From Maridesulfovibrio zosterae DSM 11974 (GTDB lineage: Bacteria > Desulfobacterota > Desulfovibrionia > Desulfovibrionales > Desulfovibrionaceae), in contig NZ_AUDC01000010.1 of NCBI RefSeq assembly GCF_000425265.1, positions 186,001 through 250,000 on the forward strand: DNA of 64,000 bases, written 5' to 3'. Numbering within the stretch: the first letter of the stretch is position 1; every line of letters starts with the position of its first letter. The translations under genes and the position numbers were made by a program. Under the pieces are notes generated by a model that saw nothing but the letters and a program-made list of their open reading frames with translations, was not told where the DNA came from and ran no database searches. Below are positions 39,647 through 49,415 of the stretch, in pieces.

Positions 39647-41293
39647 ATGCCCAATTATAAAAAATTTGAACGTAACGGTGCTGATGCACCGCGCAGGATG
39701 TCTTTGCTCGATGAAATTAAAGAGCTGGACGCACGTATACTTTCCATGGTCTCTCGCAGAAACTTCCTTATGGGGAAGGCTGCAGCGGCAAGAAAACAGA
39801 AAGGTCTTCCGCTTGGTGATCCAGACATGGAAAGACGTATATTTGAAACATGGACAGCTGAAGCCGGAAATAAAAAATTCGACATTAAAACAGCGCGCAG
39901 AGTATTTGAACAACTCAACAATCTTGCATATGCAACCATTGCTAAGCCCGAAAACCGTAAGCTTTCCTCTTATGTTCTTTCGCCTCCTCATAGAGCAATT
40001 GATGTAAATTTTGATGGTCCATGCTCACTTTTCCAGTCCAAACTCTGGATTGCCCTTGCTGCGGCATGTGGTGTTGACGCAACTCTTGCTCCGCTTTGTA
40101 TAAACGATCAAATCACTGAGCTAGTAAAAGCATTCAACCAGTCAGGAGCACATCTGGCATGGGACGGTGAAGCTGTTGAATCCCGGAGCGGTGACGGAGT
40201 TGAGTTTGAAGATAAGCTGATTTTTGCTGGCGATGACCCAATGACTCTTTTCTTGATTATCGCTTTTGGCCTAAAAACCACAGGCAAATTCAAAATAGCA
40301 GGTGGTCCTCTACTCAAACAATATGACTCCCGCCCTCTTTCAACAATTTTAGCTCCACTCGGCGCCAGACTTAATACTCTTGACCTCCAGAGCCATGGAT
40401 TGCCGGCCCGACTTGAGTGCGGTGGACGTATGGCTTCCTCTGTTGAGATAAATGAAGAAACTCCAGCCGGTTTTGTTGCGGCTCTTGTTTTGGCTGCATG
40501 GACTTACCCACAGGGACTCACTGTAAAATTTGAAGAAGGCTGGCATGGTTATGCTAAGCTGAAAGAGGTTGTGACTGTCCTTAAAGAATGCGGAGTCAAA
40601 GCGAAGCTGACAGAAACTGAATGTTCTGTTCCTTCATCTGCAGCAATTAAATTCCCTGAGTTGCCTAAAATTGGTCTTGAGCCAGAACTTTGTGCAGCAC
40701 TGCTTTCCATGCCTGCCTTTTCTGGAGGCACAATGACCATCAATGGAGTATGGCCTACGGGTCTTCCTGCTGCAGATGATGCTCTGAGTGCTCTTGAAGC
40801 CGGCGGATTAAAAGTTGATGTATCTAAGAACAGCATCACAACAACAAAAGGTGATCGCCCTGTGGATCTGACTATGGATGTTGGGTCTGCAACAGCTCTC
40901 TTTCCTGTAGGACTTGCTCTTGCCCTTAATTCTCGTACTGAGTGCAAAATTAAAAACATTGAAGACTCAGCAATGTTCGAACAGGGAATTGAACTTCTCG
41001 AACGCCTCGGTATCAGATATGAGCGTGGAGACAATGATCTCTCTATCACTCCCGGAAGACTTAAATGGGACGAAACATGGTCTGCTCCAAACTCTTTTTT
41101 TGGAATTGCACTTGGCCTTCTGGCTTGGATGCGCCCAGGTATTTCGATTGAAAACCCAGGGGACCTGACTGATCTTTGGCCTCGTTACTGGACTCTTTAC
41201 AACAGTCTCCCTGAGATCAATGGACTTAAAGACCCCGAGGTAAAAAAAGAAGATGACTCAAAATCCAACAGAAAAAGAATCAAAATTAATTAG
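39647..41293 (+). CDS. AroQ-like / EPSP-synthase-like fusion with eroded active site
   Basis: The 548-residue protein has an N-terminal AroQ-type helical domain (about 18-100; EIKELDARILSMVSRRN) and a C-terminal EPSP-synthase fold (about 120-530). The latter shows two-fold repeats (SKLWIALAAACG, ADDALSALEAGGLKV, MFEQGIELLERLGIRYE, LTDLWPRYW). Key motifs are altered. The expected G-x-K-S-x-S-x-R reads GPCSLFQSKLW, so the catalytic Lys is missing. The S-S-Q-F block reads ETPAGF, and several AroQ arginines (for example E. coli R11 and R51) are replaced. It may be a paralogue with a changed or lost activity, or the shikimate enzyme of an unusual branch. The ATG at 39647 has AGGAT upstream. Confidence 0.75.
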   Translation: MPNYKKFERNGADAPRRMSLLDEIKELDARILSMVSRRNFLMGKAAAARKQKGLPLGDPDMERRIFETWTAEAGNKKFDIKTARRVFEQLNNLAYATIAKPENRKLSSYVLSPPHRAIDVNFDGPCSLFQSKLWIALAAACGVDATLAPLCINDQITELVKAFNQSGAHLAWDGEAVESRSGDGVEFEDKLIFAGDDPMTLFLIIAFGLKTTGKFKIAGGPLLKQYDSRPLSTILAPLGARLNTLDLQSHGLPARLECGGRMASSVEINEETPAGFVAALVLAAWTYPQGLTVKFEEGWHGYAKLKEVVTVLKECGVKAKLTETECSVPSSAAIKFPELPKIGLEPELCAALLSMPAFSGGTMTINGVWPTGLPAADDALSALEAGGLKVDVSKNSITTTKGDRPVDLTMDVGSATALFPVGLALALNSRTECKIKNIEDSAMFEQGIELLERLGIRYERGDNDLSITPGRLKWDETWSAPNSFFGIALGLLAWMRPGISIENPGDLTDLWPRYWTLYNSLPEINGLKDPEVKKEDDSKSNRKRIKIN

Positions 41294-41510
41294 CATCCCA
41301 GAGATCGAAATTGAAATTGAGAACTTCAAGAAAGAACTTGAACTTTGTGTAGAGCGTAAAAAAATGCTGATGCAAAGTGAAGATCTGTCTGAAGGAATCT
41401 TTTATGCAAAAGAAATTTTCGAATCTCAACAAGATAAATTACGGCTGGAAGCAGAAATTGACATTCGTCAACGGAAAATCAACCGAATCAGACTCGGAAT
41501 GGAAGGATAA
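41253..41510 (+). CDS. Small coiled-coil protein, 85 aa
   Basis: An acidic and basic, almost entirely helical protein (EIEIEIENFKKELELCVERK and IDIRQRKINRIRLGMEG). No family is recognised. It overlaps the end of the AroQ/EPSPS-like gene by 41 bp, so it is probably translated by coupling. It may be a partner of that protein, but this is inference. Confidence 0.65.
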   Translation: MTQNPTEKESKLISIPEIEIEIENFKKELELCVERKKMLMQSEDLSEGIFYAKEIFESQQDKLRLEAEIDIRQRKINRIRLGMEG

Positions 41511-41636
41511 ATAGAGTTTCCACGTCTTCATAATAGCTTTAGCGGGCAACTTTTATGAAATACGCGGAGCATCTTCGTACAACAGGACACTTTGTTTTAA
41601 ATTCGCTACTACAAGCATAAGCTATTAGGAGGTATC

Positions 41637-43553
41637 ATGGGTTTTAATATTACTGAAAAGATTATTTCTCGACATCTGGTGGACGGCAAAATGGAGCCGG
41701 GAACAGAAGTCGGTCTAAGAATTGATCAGACACTTACTCAGGATGCCACTGGAACTATGGCCTATCTGCAATTTGAAGCAATGGGTATCGATAAGGTTCA
41801 GACAGAACTATCTGTTAGTTATGTTGATCATAACACATTACAGATGGGCTTTCGTAACCCCGATGACCACCAGTACCTGCGCACAGTAGCTGCAAAGCAC
41901 GGGGTTGTATTCTCACCTGCCGGTACAGGCATCTGTCACCAGCTTCATCTGGAAAACTTTGCTAAACCCGGTAAAACTCTGATCGGTTCTGACAGCCATA
42001 CACCCACTGCCGGTGGACTTGGTTCACTGGCAATGGGCGCCGGCGGATTATCTGTTGCTCTGGCTATGGCCGGGCAGCCATACTCAATTCCAATGCCTAA
42101 AGTTGTTAAAGTTGAGCTTTCCGGTCAACTCAGCGGCTGGGCTTCTGCAAAAGACATTATTCTCCATCTGTTAGGAGAAATGACTGTAAAAGGCGGAGTG
42201 GGAAAAGTATTTGAATTCGGTGGAGAAGGAGTCAAAACTCTTACAGTTCCTGAACGCGCTGTTATTACAAACATGGGCGCTGAGCTGGGTGCTACGACTT
42301 CAATCTTCCCAAGTGATGAAAACACTCGAGCTTTCTTAAAGGCCATGGGCCGCGAAGAAGATTTTTCAGAACTGATTGCTGATGATGACGCTACTTATGC
42401 AGAAGTCGTAAAAATTAATCTTTCTGAACTTGAACCACTTGTCGCGCAGCCGCATATGCCGGATCGTGTGGTTACTGTTAAGTCTCTTGCAGGTCTTAAA
42501 GTCAACCAGTCTGCTATAGGTTCCTGTACAAACTCTTCTTACTCAGACCTGAAAACAACAGCTCTTATTTTAAAAGATCAGCAGCTTCCTGAAGGCGTAG
42601 ATCTTATGATCTCTCCAGGTTCAAAGCAAGTTCTTAAAATGCTTGCTTCAGAAGGTTTCATTGCTCCTCTCCTTGACTCCGGAGCAAGGCTTCTCGAATG
42701 TACATGCGGTCCATGCATCGGCATGGGCGGTTCCCCTACATCCGCAGGAGTCAGCGTAAGAACTTTCAACCGCAACTTTGAAGGTCGCAGTGGAACTCAG
42801 GATGCAAAAGTCTATCTTGCAAGTCCGCAAACAGCAGCAAAGCTCGCTCTTGCAGGGGAATTTACTGATCCCGCAAGCTGGGGAACACCTCCTGAGAAGA
42901 TTGACTTTCCTGCTGACATTCCTTCCATTCGCCACCTTTTCATTTTTCCCAATGAAAAGAGTGCTGAAGTTGAAATTGTTCGCGGCCCTAATATCATTCC
43001 GCTTGAATCGTTCTCTGCACTTTCAGATGTAATATCATCTGTAGTCCGTCTTAAAGTAGGAGATGATATTACCACTGATCACATTTTGCCGGCAGGAGCA
43101 CAGATTACTGCTTTGCGTTCTAACATCCCGGCTATCAGTGAATATATTTTCAGCCGCGTTGATGAAGAATTTGTAAGTCGCATGAAAAATTCTGAAAACG
43201 GAATTATCCTCGGCGGAGAAAACTACGGACAGGGCTCAAGCCGCGAACATGCGGCCCTGGGACCCCGTCATCTGGGTGTTGTTGCAGTAATTGTCAAGTC
43301 ACTTGCACGTATTCATCGTGCAAATCTTGTCAATTTTGGCATTCTACCCCTTGTACTATCTGACAAGAGCGATTACGACAAACTTTCCGAGGGAAGTTCT
43401 CTTACCATCGATACTACTTCAATCGTTGCTGGTGGCGAAACCGCAGCTACAACTGGTGAAGGAAGTACGATAATGGTTAAAAACGATCTTTCGGAAAAAG
43501 AGCTGGCAATAATTAAAGCAGGCGGACTGCTTAATTATGTTGGCAATCAATAA
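41637..43553 (+). CDS. acnA: Aconitate hydratase
   Basis: Aconitase converts citrate to isocitrate through a [4Fe-4S] cluster. The 638-residue form, shorter than E. coli AcnA, is common in Desulfovibrio. Cluster ligands lie in IGSCTNSSYSD and CTCGPCIGMGG. The substrate loop SDSHTPTAGGLGSLAMGAGG-type and the swivel-domain block GENYGQGSSREHAALGPR are intact. AGGAGG precedes the ATG closely. It leads into the PpiD-like gene after 101 bp. Confidence 0.95.
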   Translation: MGFNITEKIISRHLVDGKMEPGTEVGLRIDQTLTQDATGTMAYLQFEAMGIDKVQTELSVSYVDHNTLQMGFRNPDDHQYLRTVAAKHGVVFSPAGTGICHQLHLENFAKPGKTLIGSDSHTPTAGGLGSLAMGAGGLSVALAMAGQPYSIPMPKVVKVELSGQLSGWASAKDIILHLLGEMTVKGGVGKVFEFGGEGVKTLTVPERAVITNMGAELGATTSIFPSDENTRAFLKAMGREEDFSELIADDDATYAEVVKINLSELEPLVAQPHMPDRVVTVKSLAGLKVNQSAIGSCTNSSYSDLKTTALILKDQQLPEGVDLMISPGSKQVLKMLASEGFIAPLLDSGARLLECTCGPCIGMGGSPTSAGVSVRTFNRNFEGRSGTQDAKVYLASPQTAAKLALAGEFTDPASWGTPPEKIDFPADIPSIRHLFIFPNEKSAEVEIVRGPNIIPLESFSALSDVISSVVRLKVGDDITTDHILPAGAQITALRSNIPAISEYIFSRVDEEFVSRMKNSENGIILGGENYGQGSSREHAALGPRHLGVVAVIVKSLARIHRANLVNFGILPLVLSDKSDYDKLSEGSSLTIDTTSIVAGGETAATTGEGSTIMVKNDLSEKELAIIKAGGLLNYVGNQ

Positions 43554-43654
43554 GTAAATGAGTAAGGCAGAGTATCCGTCTAACGGATACTCTGCTGAAA
43601 AAAATAGAATAAACATTGAACGCAGCCAAGCTGCAAACGGAGAATGAAGAAGCC

Positions 43655-45559
43655 ATGATGGACATTCTGCGCCAAAATGCCCAGAATTGGGGTATTAAGA
43701 TCCTTTTCGCAATCATCATCATTGTCTTTGTATTCGCTTTCGGAGTTAGCGGATTCAACGGCAACACTGATCCGGTTATCGCATATGTTAATGATGAGCC
43801 AATTCCTACTCAGGAGTTTATCAAAGTATACCGCGAAACAGCCGACTCCATGAGGGCACAGAACCCTGGACTTGCTTCTGAACAGCTTCAATCTCCTGAA
43901 TTTAAAAAAGCAGTTCTTGGGCAAATGGTCAGCCAGCAGCTTCTAGAAGCTGAGGCAGCTAAACTTGGTATTTCAGTTTCTAATACTGAACTTTCTTACA
44001 GCATCAGTAAGATCCCGGCATTCACTAATGCAGAGGGCAAATTTGATGTTAAGATTTACCAGAATTTTCTGAAATCCAGACAGATGTCTGCTGCGACATT
44101 TGAAAATGATATCCGCAACAGCCACTTGATTCAGAAGCTTCAGGAATATGTGACTCTGCCGGTTAAGCCAACAATAGCTGAAGCTCGTGAATTGTTTAAT
44201 ACTGCTTCTGAAAAGATTCAGATTGACTACTATTATGTTTCAGGTGCTGATTTTTTAAAGCAGGTGAAAGTCGATGATAAGTCTGTTGAAGAGTATTACA
44301 AAGCCAACCCAGATAAATTTACAATACCTGCTCGTGCAGTTGTAAACTACATTGCTTTTACTCCAGAAGAACTGTCTATTTACGAAGTAGTTACTCCTGA
44401 AGAAATTGAAAGTTACTACGAAGCACATAAAGACAGCTACGCACAGGAACCACAGGTTAAAGCCCGTCACATCCTGATTATGGTAGATGAAAATGCTTCT
44501 GATGCTGATGTAAACAAAGCGGAAAAGAAAATTAAAAAGATTCTTGCCAAAGCTGAGGCTGGGCAGGACTTCGCCAAACTTGCTAAAAAATATTCTGAAG
44601 GCCCCAGTGCCGGTAAGGGCGGTGAACTCGGCTGGTTTGGCAAGGGTTCAATGGTTAAACCTTTTGAAGATGCAGCTTTTAATCTTAAAAAAGGTGAAGT
44701 CAGCAAGCCTGTTCGCACAAAATTCGGATGGCACATCATCAAAATCGATGACATTCGCAAAGAAGGTCAGAAAGATTTAGATCAGGTCAAAGAAGAGATC
44801 AGATCTGCTATAGCTGAAGAAAAAGCATCTGATTCTATTACTGATAAGCTTGATCATGCAATCGACCTTATTGCATCTGGAATGAAGTTTGATAAAGTTT
44901 CTGATGAAATCGGTATTGCTATCAAGAACAGTGAGAAAGCAACTTTACAAAACCTGACCCGTGCATTCGGCATGACTGAAAGTGCAGCTAAAACAATTAT
45001 TGATCTACCAGCAGGCAGCGTAAGCAACATGCCTATAGGAATTGACAACGGATATCTTATTGCTGAAAAAGTTAAAGATATCCCTGCTTCAGTCAGCCCA
45101 CTGAAAGATGTAAAGGAAGACATTAAAAACTTTCTTTCTCAGCAGCAGGCTATGAAGATTGCTCAAGCCAAAGCAACGGTAATTATGGCGCAACTCATTG
45201 ATGCCAAAACATCTGCAAGCGCACTTAAGAATATCAAAAAAGAGCTTAGAACATCCGAACCTTTTGGTCGCAACGGATTTGTTCCTAACCTTGGTATGAA
45301 TCCAAAACTGGCCGAAGCAGCATTTGCTGCCAAAAAAGACCAGTGGCTCTCACAGGTTTTTGAACTGCCCGGCGGATTTATTGTTGCTCGTTTAGATGAA
45401 CGGGTACCTCCTAAAGAAGAAGCATGGGAAGCTCAGAAGGACATGATCATGAATGCACTGCAGCAGCAGCGCGCAAATGAAGTGTTTAACGCTTTCCTCA
45501 CAGAATTGCGAACTAAAGCAAAAGTCGAAATTGTTCGCCCCGACATCCTGAATCAGTAG
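43655..45559 (+). CDS. PpiD/SurA-like periplasmic peptidyl-prolyl isomerase
   Basis: A membrane-anchored foldase. One N-terminal helix (KILFAIIIIVFVFAFGV) anchors a periplasmic part made of a SurA-N-like helical domain (to about 260) and one parvulin domain (about 265-365). The latter has ARHILIMV, GGELGWFGKGSMVKPFE and GWHIIKID. A long C-terminal helical chaperone domain follows, and the whole layout is that of PpiD. It helps fold proteins leaving the Sec channel; secA is in the same window. The ATG at 43655 has a GAAG-type site; the longer TTG start was rejected. Confidence 0.9.
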   Translation: MMDILRQNAQNWGIKILFAIIIIVFVFAFGVSGFNGNTDPVIAYVNDEPIPTQEFIKVYRETADSMRAQNPGLASEQLQSPEFKKAVLGQMVSQQLLEAEAAKLGISVSNTELSYSISKIPAFTNAEGKFDVKIYQNFLKSRQMSAATFENDIRNSHLIQKLQEYVTLPVKPTIAEARELFNTASEKIQIDYYYVSGADFLKQVKVDDKSVEEYYKANPDKFTIPARAVVNYIAFTPEELSIYEVVTPEEIESYYEAHKDSYAQEPQVKARHILIMVDENASDADVNKAEKKIKKILAKAEAGQDFAKLAKKYSEGPSAGKGGELGWFGKGSMVKPFEDAAFNLKKGEVSKPVRTKFGWHIIKIDDIRKEGQKDLDQVKEEIRSAIAEEKASDSITDKLDHAIDLIASGMKFDKVSDEIGIAIKNSEKATLQNLTRAFGMTESAAKTIIDLPAGSVSNMPIGIDNGYLIAEKVKDIPASVSPLKDVKEDIKNFLSQQQAMKIAQAKATVIMAQLIDAKTSASALKNIKKELRTSEPFGRNGFVPNLGMNPKLAEAAFAAKKDQWLSQVFELPGGFIVARLDERVPPKEEAWEAQKDMIMNALQQQRANEVFNAFLTELRTKAKVEIVRPDILNQ

Positions 45560-45580
45560 ACTTTATAAAGTTGAAAAATT

Positions 45581-45616
45581 AAGGGTCTGTTCTTTAGGGG
45601 ACAGACCCTTTTTTAT
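45581..45616 (+). terminator. Terminator of the acn-ppiD unit
   Basis: A perfect 10-bp stem (AAGGGTCTGT / ACAGACCCTT) and a 10-nt loop, followed by a T-run, 22 bp after the stop. Confidence 0.9.
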
Positions 45617-45734
45617 TAGTTAAAACGATGCGTTTAAAACAATTCTTTCTCTTGCACTGTCAACATCAAGAGAGTAACAAAATAAAAAAATCTGCGGCCT
45701 GCAGGCCATAGCATTAAAATATGAGGATCTTAAA

Positions 45735-46919
45735 ATGCTTAAAACTCCTAAAGGATATAAATTTGCCAGTATCGATGCTGGGTTTAAATATAGTGGCCGT
45801 AATGATTTAGCCTTAATCTTGAGTGATGTTCCAGCTGTTGCAGCTGCAGTTTTTACAAAAAACAAATTTCAGGCCGCACCTGTCACTGTAGGTAAAGATA
45901 TTCTTGCAGATTCAAAGATTGTGCGTGGAGCCATTATTAATGCAGGACTTGCAAATGCCTGTACCGGAGAGGAAGGCATTGCTGACTGTAAAGAAAGCCT
46001 TGAACTTGCTGCAAAGCATCTTGGCCTAACACCTCGTGATTTATTGCCATCTTCAACCGGAGTGATAGGACCACGGTTTGATATGGAAAAGTGGAAAGCT
46101 GTCGCTCCTAGATTGGCAGAACAGGTAGGCAAAGATGATGCTGTAAATACTGCTAAAGCCATTATGACTACTGATAAATTTCCCAAACTGGCCTGGGGGG
46201 AGATCACATGCGAAGGTAAGCAGATAACAATGCTTGGCATGTGCAAAGGAGCAGGCATGATATCTCCGAACATGGCGACAATGCTAGGATTTATTATTTG
46301 TGATGCCGATGTAGACGAGAACTGGTGGCAGGAAACTCTGAATAAATGTATCAATAAATCTTTTAACTGCGTGACTGTTGACGGTGACACCAGCACTAAT
46401 GATACTGTTCAAGCTTTTGCTAATGGGGCTTCCGGAATAAAAGCAGATACAGATGTGAAACGTTCTGCTCTTGAAGCACTCCTATTAGATATCTGCCAGC
46501 AGCTTTCATATATGATAGTTCAAGATGCTGAAGGCGGAACTAAAGTCATGACTATAGATGTATCAGGTGCTGCAACAGACCAAGATGCTGAACTTATGGT
46601 CCGTGCAGTAGGCAACTCACCACTCGTTAAAACAGCCCTTTTCGGCGAGGATCCCAACTGGGGTAGAATCGTTGCTGCAGCTGGAAGAAGCGGTGCGGAG
46701 TTTGATCCTAACAAATTGACTCTTAGCTTTGGTAAGATTGTTGTTTTTGAAAAAGGAAAACCTGTGCAGGGTGATCTGGATGCCTTGCTGGCACCGCTCA
46801 TGAGAAAACAAGATATAGACATATTCATTACGTTGGGTGACGGTGAAGGACATTCAATTCTTAAGGCATCTGACCTTACACGTGAATATATCAATATTAA
46901 TGCTGACTACAGATCATAA
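45735..46919 (+). CDS. argJ: Ornithine acetyltransferase / N-acetylglutamate synthase
   Basis: ArgJ recycles the acetyl group in arginine synthesis, moving it from N-acetylornithine to glutamate. The self-cleavage site is the Ala-Thr in NMATMLGFI near residue 184, which gives the two chains with the Thr as nucleophile. VDGDTSTNDT and the C-terminal NPNWGRI-type EDPNWGRIVAAAGRSG are conserved. GAGGAT precedes the ATG. Whether it also makes N-acetylglutamate from acetyl-CoA cannot be told from sequence. Confidence 0.95.
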   Translation: MLKTPKGYKFASIDAGFKYSGRNDLALILSDVPAVAAAVFTKNKFQAAPVTVGKDILADSKIVRGAIINAGLANACTGEEGIADCKESLELAAKHLGLTPRDLLPSSTGVIGPRFDMEKWKAVAPRLAEQVGKDDAVNTAKAIMTTDKFPKLAWGEITCEGKQITMLGMCKGAGMISPNMATMLGFIICDADVDENWWQETLNKCINKSFNCVTVDGDTSTNDTVQAFANGASGIKADTDVKRSALEALLLDICQQLSYMIVQDAEGGTKVMTIDVSGAATDQDAELMVRAVGNSPLVKTALFGEDPNWGRIVAAAGRSGAEFDPNKLTLSFGKIVVFEKGKPVQGDLDALLAPLMRKQDIDIFITLGDGEGHSILKASDLTREYININADYRS

Positions 46920-46947
46920 CATTTTAATATAAGACTACAAATTCGCT

Positions 46948-47571
46948 ATGAATATGATGAAGAATCTTAAAAGCCGAGATAAAATGACCAGACTTGCTGA
47001 CTTTCTTTTCGAAGTTGGCATGCTGCGTAAAACGCCAAGGACCGGTTACCAGTTTTTAGGAACCGGTTCAGAATCTGTAGCAGATCACTCGTATCGTGTC
47101 GCTGTGCTGGGTTATGTTCTAGCTGATATGGCTGGAGCTGATATGGCGCGTACTGTTTTCATGTGCCTCTTCCATGATTTACATGAAGCTCGCACTGGTG
47201 ATTTTAACTACGTAAATAGCATCTATAATCAAAGCGAAAGAAATAAAGCACTGCAGCATACTCTTGACGGAACAGGTCTTGAAAATAAAATATATCCTTA
47301 TTGGGAAGAACTTGAAGCAAGCGAAAGCATTGAGTCTAAGCTTGCCCATGATGCGGATCAACTCGATTTTATTTTGAACCTTAAAGAAGAGCAGGACATG
47401 GGCAACCCATATGCTGCAAAATGGCTTGAATCTGCAATTAAAAGACTTCGCACTGATGAAGGCCAGAAATTAGCCGATAAGATTTCTGAAACAGACCACA
47501 AAGACTGGTGGTATTTAGGTCCACCACCAAGCTGGTGGGAAAATAAACATGGACTTGATGACGAAGAATAA
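46948..47571 (+). CDS. HD-domain hydrolase (YfbR/HDDC2-like)
   Basis: The 207-residue protein has the HD metal motif: DHSYRVAVLG, LFHDLHEARTGD and a late AHDADQLDFIL. YfbR/HDDC2-type enzymes are 5'-deoxynucleotidases acting on dNMPs. It lies 28 bp after argJ, on the same strand, so co-transcription is likely. Two Met codons near the start (MNMMKN) leave one to three residues of uncertainty. Confidence 0.88.
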   Translation: MNMMKNLKSRDKMTRLADFLFEVGMLRKTPRTGYQFLGTGSESVADHSYRVAVLGYVLADMAGADMARTVFMCLFHDLHEARTGDFNYVNSIYNQSERNKALQHTLDGTGLENKIYPYWEELEASESIESKLAHDADQLDFILNLKEEQDMGNPYAAKWLESAIKRLRTDEGQKLADKISETDHKDWWYLGPPPSWWENKHGLDDEE

Positions 47572-47744
47572 ATATATAATATAATCTTGAATTAAAAATT
47601 AACGATCAAGACCGTTAAACCAAGCAATACCAAGTGTTGTCGCTTTTATTTCTTAACTCATTATGTTAGAGATGCAGCTCAAACTTAAGTAAAGTAATGA
47701 GATAGGCACCTCTTGATTTATTAATCCAATAAACACAGATTGTT

Positions 47745-48560
47745 ATGATGAACCAGACTAGAACTGAAAATAAATTTCTGCTCCCTTTTACTCTTCTAGG
47801 TAAAATAAGTACGAACATACTTGGAGAAGCAGGGGCCATGTGCATCTTTCTTTTTCAAGGAATCATGCATATTTTCAGTTCATTTGGTATATTCTCCAAA
47901 ACAGTTAAAGAACTTTACTTCATTGGAGTAAAATCAATAACTGTAATTTCTCTGATCGGCCTATTCACCGGAATGGTGATCGGTCTGCAGACATATTATG
48001 CATTAGCTAAATTCGGTTCTGAAGGATTTCTCGGAGCTGCTGTCTCTCTTTCCCTTGTCCGCGAACTTGGCCCAGTACTGACTGCAATAATGCTGACAGG
48101 TCGTGCAGGCTCGTCAATGACTGCAGAAATCGGTGTAATGCGTATTTCCGAGCAGATCGATGCACTTGAACTCATGGATATCAACCCTCTGAGTTTTCTG
48201 GTCAGCCCTAAAATTCTGGCTTCACTTATTTCATTCCCGATTTTAACTGCACTTTTCGATCTTATAGGTATCATAGGTGGTTATTTGACAGGGGTGGCGC
48301 TGCTTGGCGGCAATTCAGGTGTTTATTTTTACCGTGTTCACTCCTCTCTTTCTTGGACTGATATATCTGCGGGATTCAATAAATCTATTGTTTTCGCTGT
48401 AATAGTATGCACGGTATGCTGCTTTCAGGGTTACTTTACCCACTTCCGTAAAGACGGCAAAGGTCCAGAGGGAGTCAGCCAGGCAACAACAACGGCCGTT
48501 GTCATGTCATGTGTAATGGTCCTTATTTCTGATTACATTTTGACTTCTTTATTTTTTTAG
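47745..48560 (+). CDS. mlaE: MlaE-type permease of the lipid ABC transporter
   Basis: MlaE forms the inner-membrane core of the phospholipid transport system that keeps outer-membrane asymmetry. The 271 residues have about five hydrophobic helices and the family motifs IGLFTGMVIGLQTYYAL, RELGPVLTAIMLTGRAG and EIGVMRISEQIDALELM. It opens a five-gene unit mlaE-F-D-C-A. No ribosome site is clear. A 173-bp gap separates it from the HD gene. No MlaB (STAS) gene is present. Confidence 0.95.
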   Translation: MMNQTRTENKFLLPFTLLGKISTNILGEAGAMCIFLFQGIMHIFSSFGIFSKTVKELYFIGVKSITVISLIGLFTGMVIGLQTYYALAKFGSEGFLGAAVSLSLVRELGPVLTAIMLTGRAGSSMTAEIGVMRISEQIDALELMDINPLSFLVSPKILASLISFPILTALFDLIGIIGGYLTGVALLGGNSGVYFYRVHSSLSWTDISAGFNKSIVFAVIVCTVCCFQGYFTHFRKDGKGPEGVSQATTTAVVMSCVMVLISDYILTSLFF

Positions 48561-48569
48561 GATTCCCCA

Positions 48570-49409
48570 ATGAACAGATCAGCACCTGATATTAAAATTG
48601 AAAACCTGACCATCGGCTATGATACGACCGTAGTGGTAAATGATATCAATGCGACTCTTCCCGGTGGTGGTATTTCTGTTATCCTTGGGCGGTCAGGTTG
48701 TGGCAAGTCTACTTTACTAAAAAATATCCTTAAGCTGAACACTCCAATGAGTGGAGCTGTTTATCTGGGTAAACACAATATTTTTGAGCTTAAGCCTAAG
48801 GCTTTCAGATGCCTGAAGCAACGCATTGGCGTTCTTTTTCAAGATGGAGCACTACTCGGAGCATTGACGCTTTTTGATAATGTATCCCTTCCACTAAAAG
48901 AACATACAAAGCTTAAACAACCTGAAATTTATGAAGTTGTAAAATCTAAGCTCAGCCTTGTCGGGCTTGAAAATTTTATGGACTATTATCCAAATGAACT
49001 TTCAGGTGGAATGCGCAAACGTGCCGGCCTTGCGCGGGCAATGGTAATGGATCCTGACATCCTTTTTTGCGATGAACCTACATCAGGTCTTGATCCAATC
49101 AACTCAGCAGAACTGGACGGACTACTGCTTGAACTCAAAGAACGATTTGATATGACAATCGTAGTAGTCAGCCATGACCTGGCAAGCATGAAAACCATTG
49201 CCGACTATATTGTTGTATTAGGAGAAGGGAAAACACTTTTCCGAGGCCATAAAGATGAACTTATGGCTACAACAGACCCTTATTTAAGACAATTTTTAGA
49301 TCGTGAAGGAGAAAAACGATTTACTCCAAGAGTAACAACCTCTCCCCTTGATCCTTCGGTAATGAAGATGGACTGCACCAAGTACATTGGTGACTATGGA
49401 AATAATTAA
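48570..49409 (+). CDS. mlaF: MlaF-type ATPase of the lipid ABC transporter
   Basis: The ATPase subunit, 279 residues. Walker A reads GRSGCGKSTL, the signature LSGGMRKR is the Mla type, and Walker B has LFCDEPTSGLDP with the switch His in VVVSHDL. A C-terminal tail of about 25 residues follows the usual end. It lies 9 bp after mlaE. Confidence 0.95.
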   Translation: MNRSAPDIKIENLTIGYDTTVVVNDINATLPGGGISVILGRSGCGKSTLLKNILKLNTPMSGAVYLGKHNIFELKPKAFRCLKQRIGVLFQDGALLGALTLFDNVSLPLKEHTKLKQPEIYEVVKSKLSLVGLENFMDYYPNELSGGMRKRAGLARAMVMDPDILFCDEPTSGLDPINSAELDGLLLELKERFDMTIVVVSHDLASMKTIADYIVVLGEGKTLFRGHKDELMATTDPYLRQFLDREGEKRFTPRVTTSPLDPSVMKMDCTKYIGDYGNN

Positions 49410-49415
49410 TTTTAA

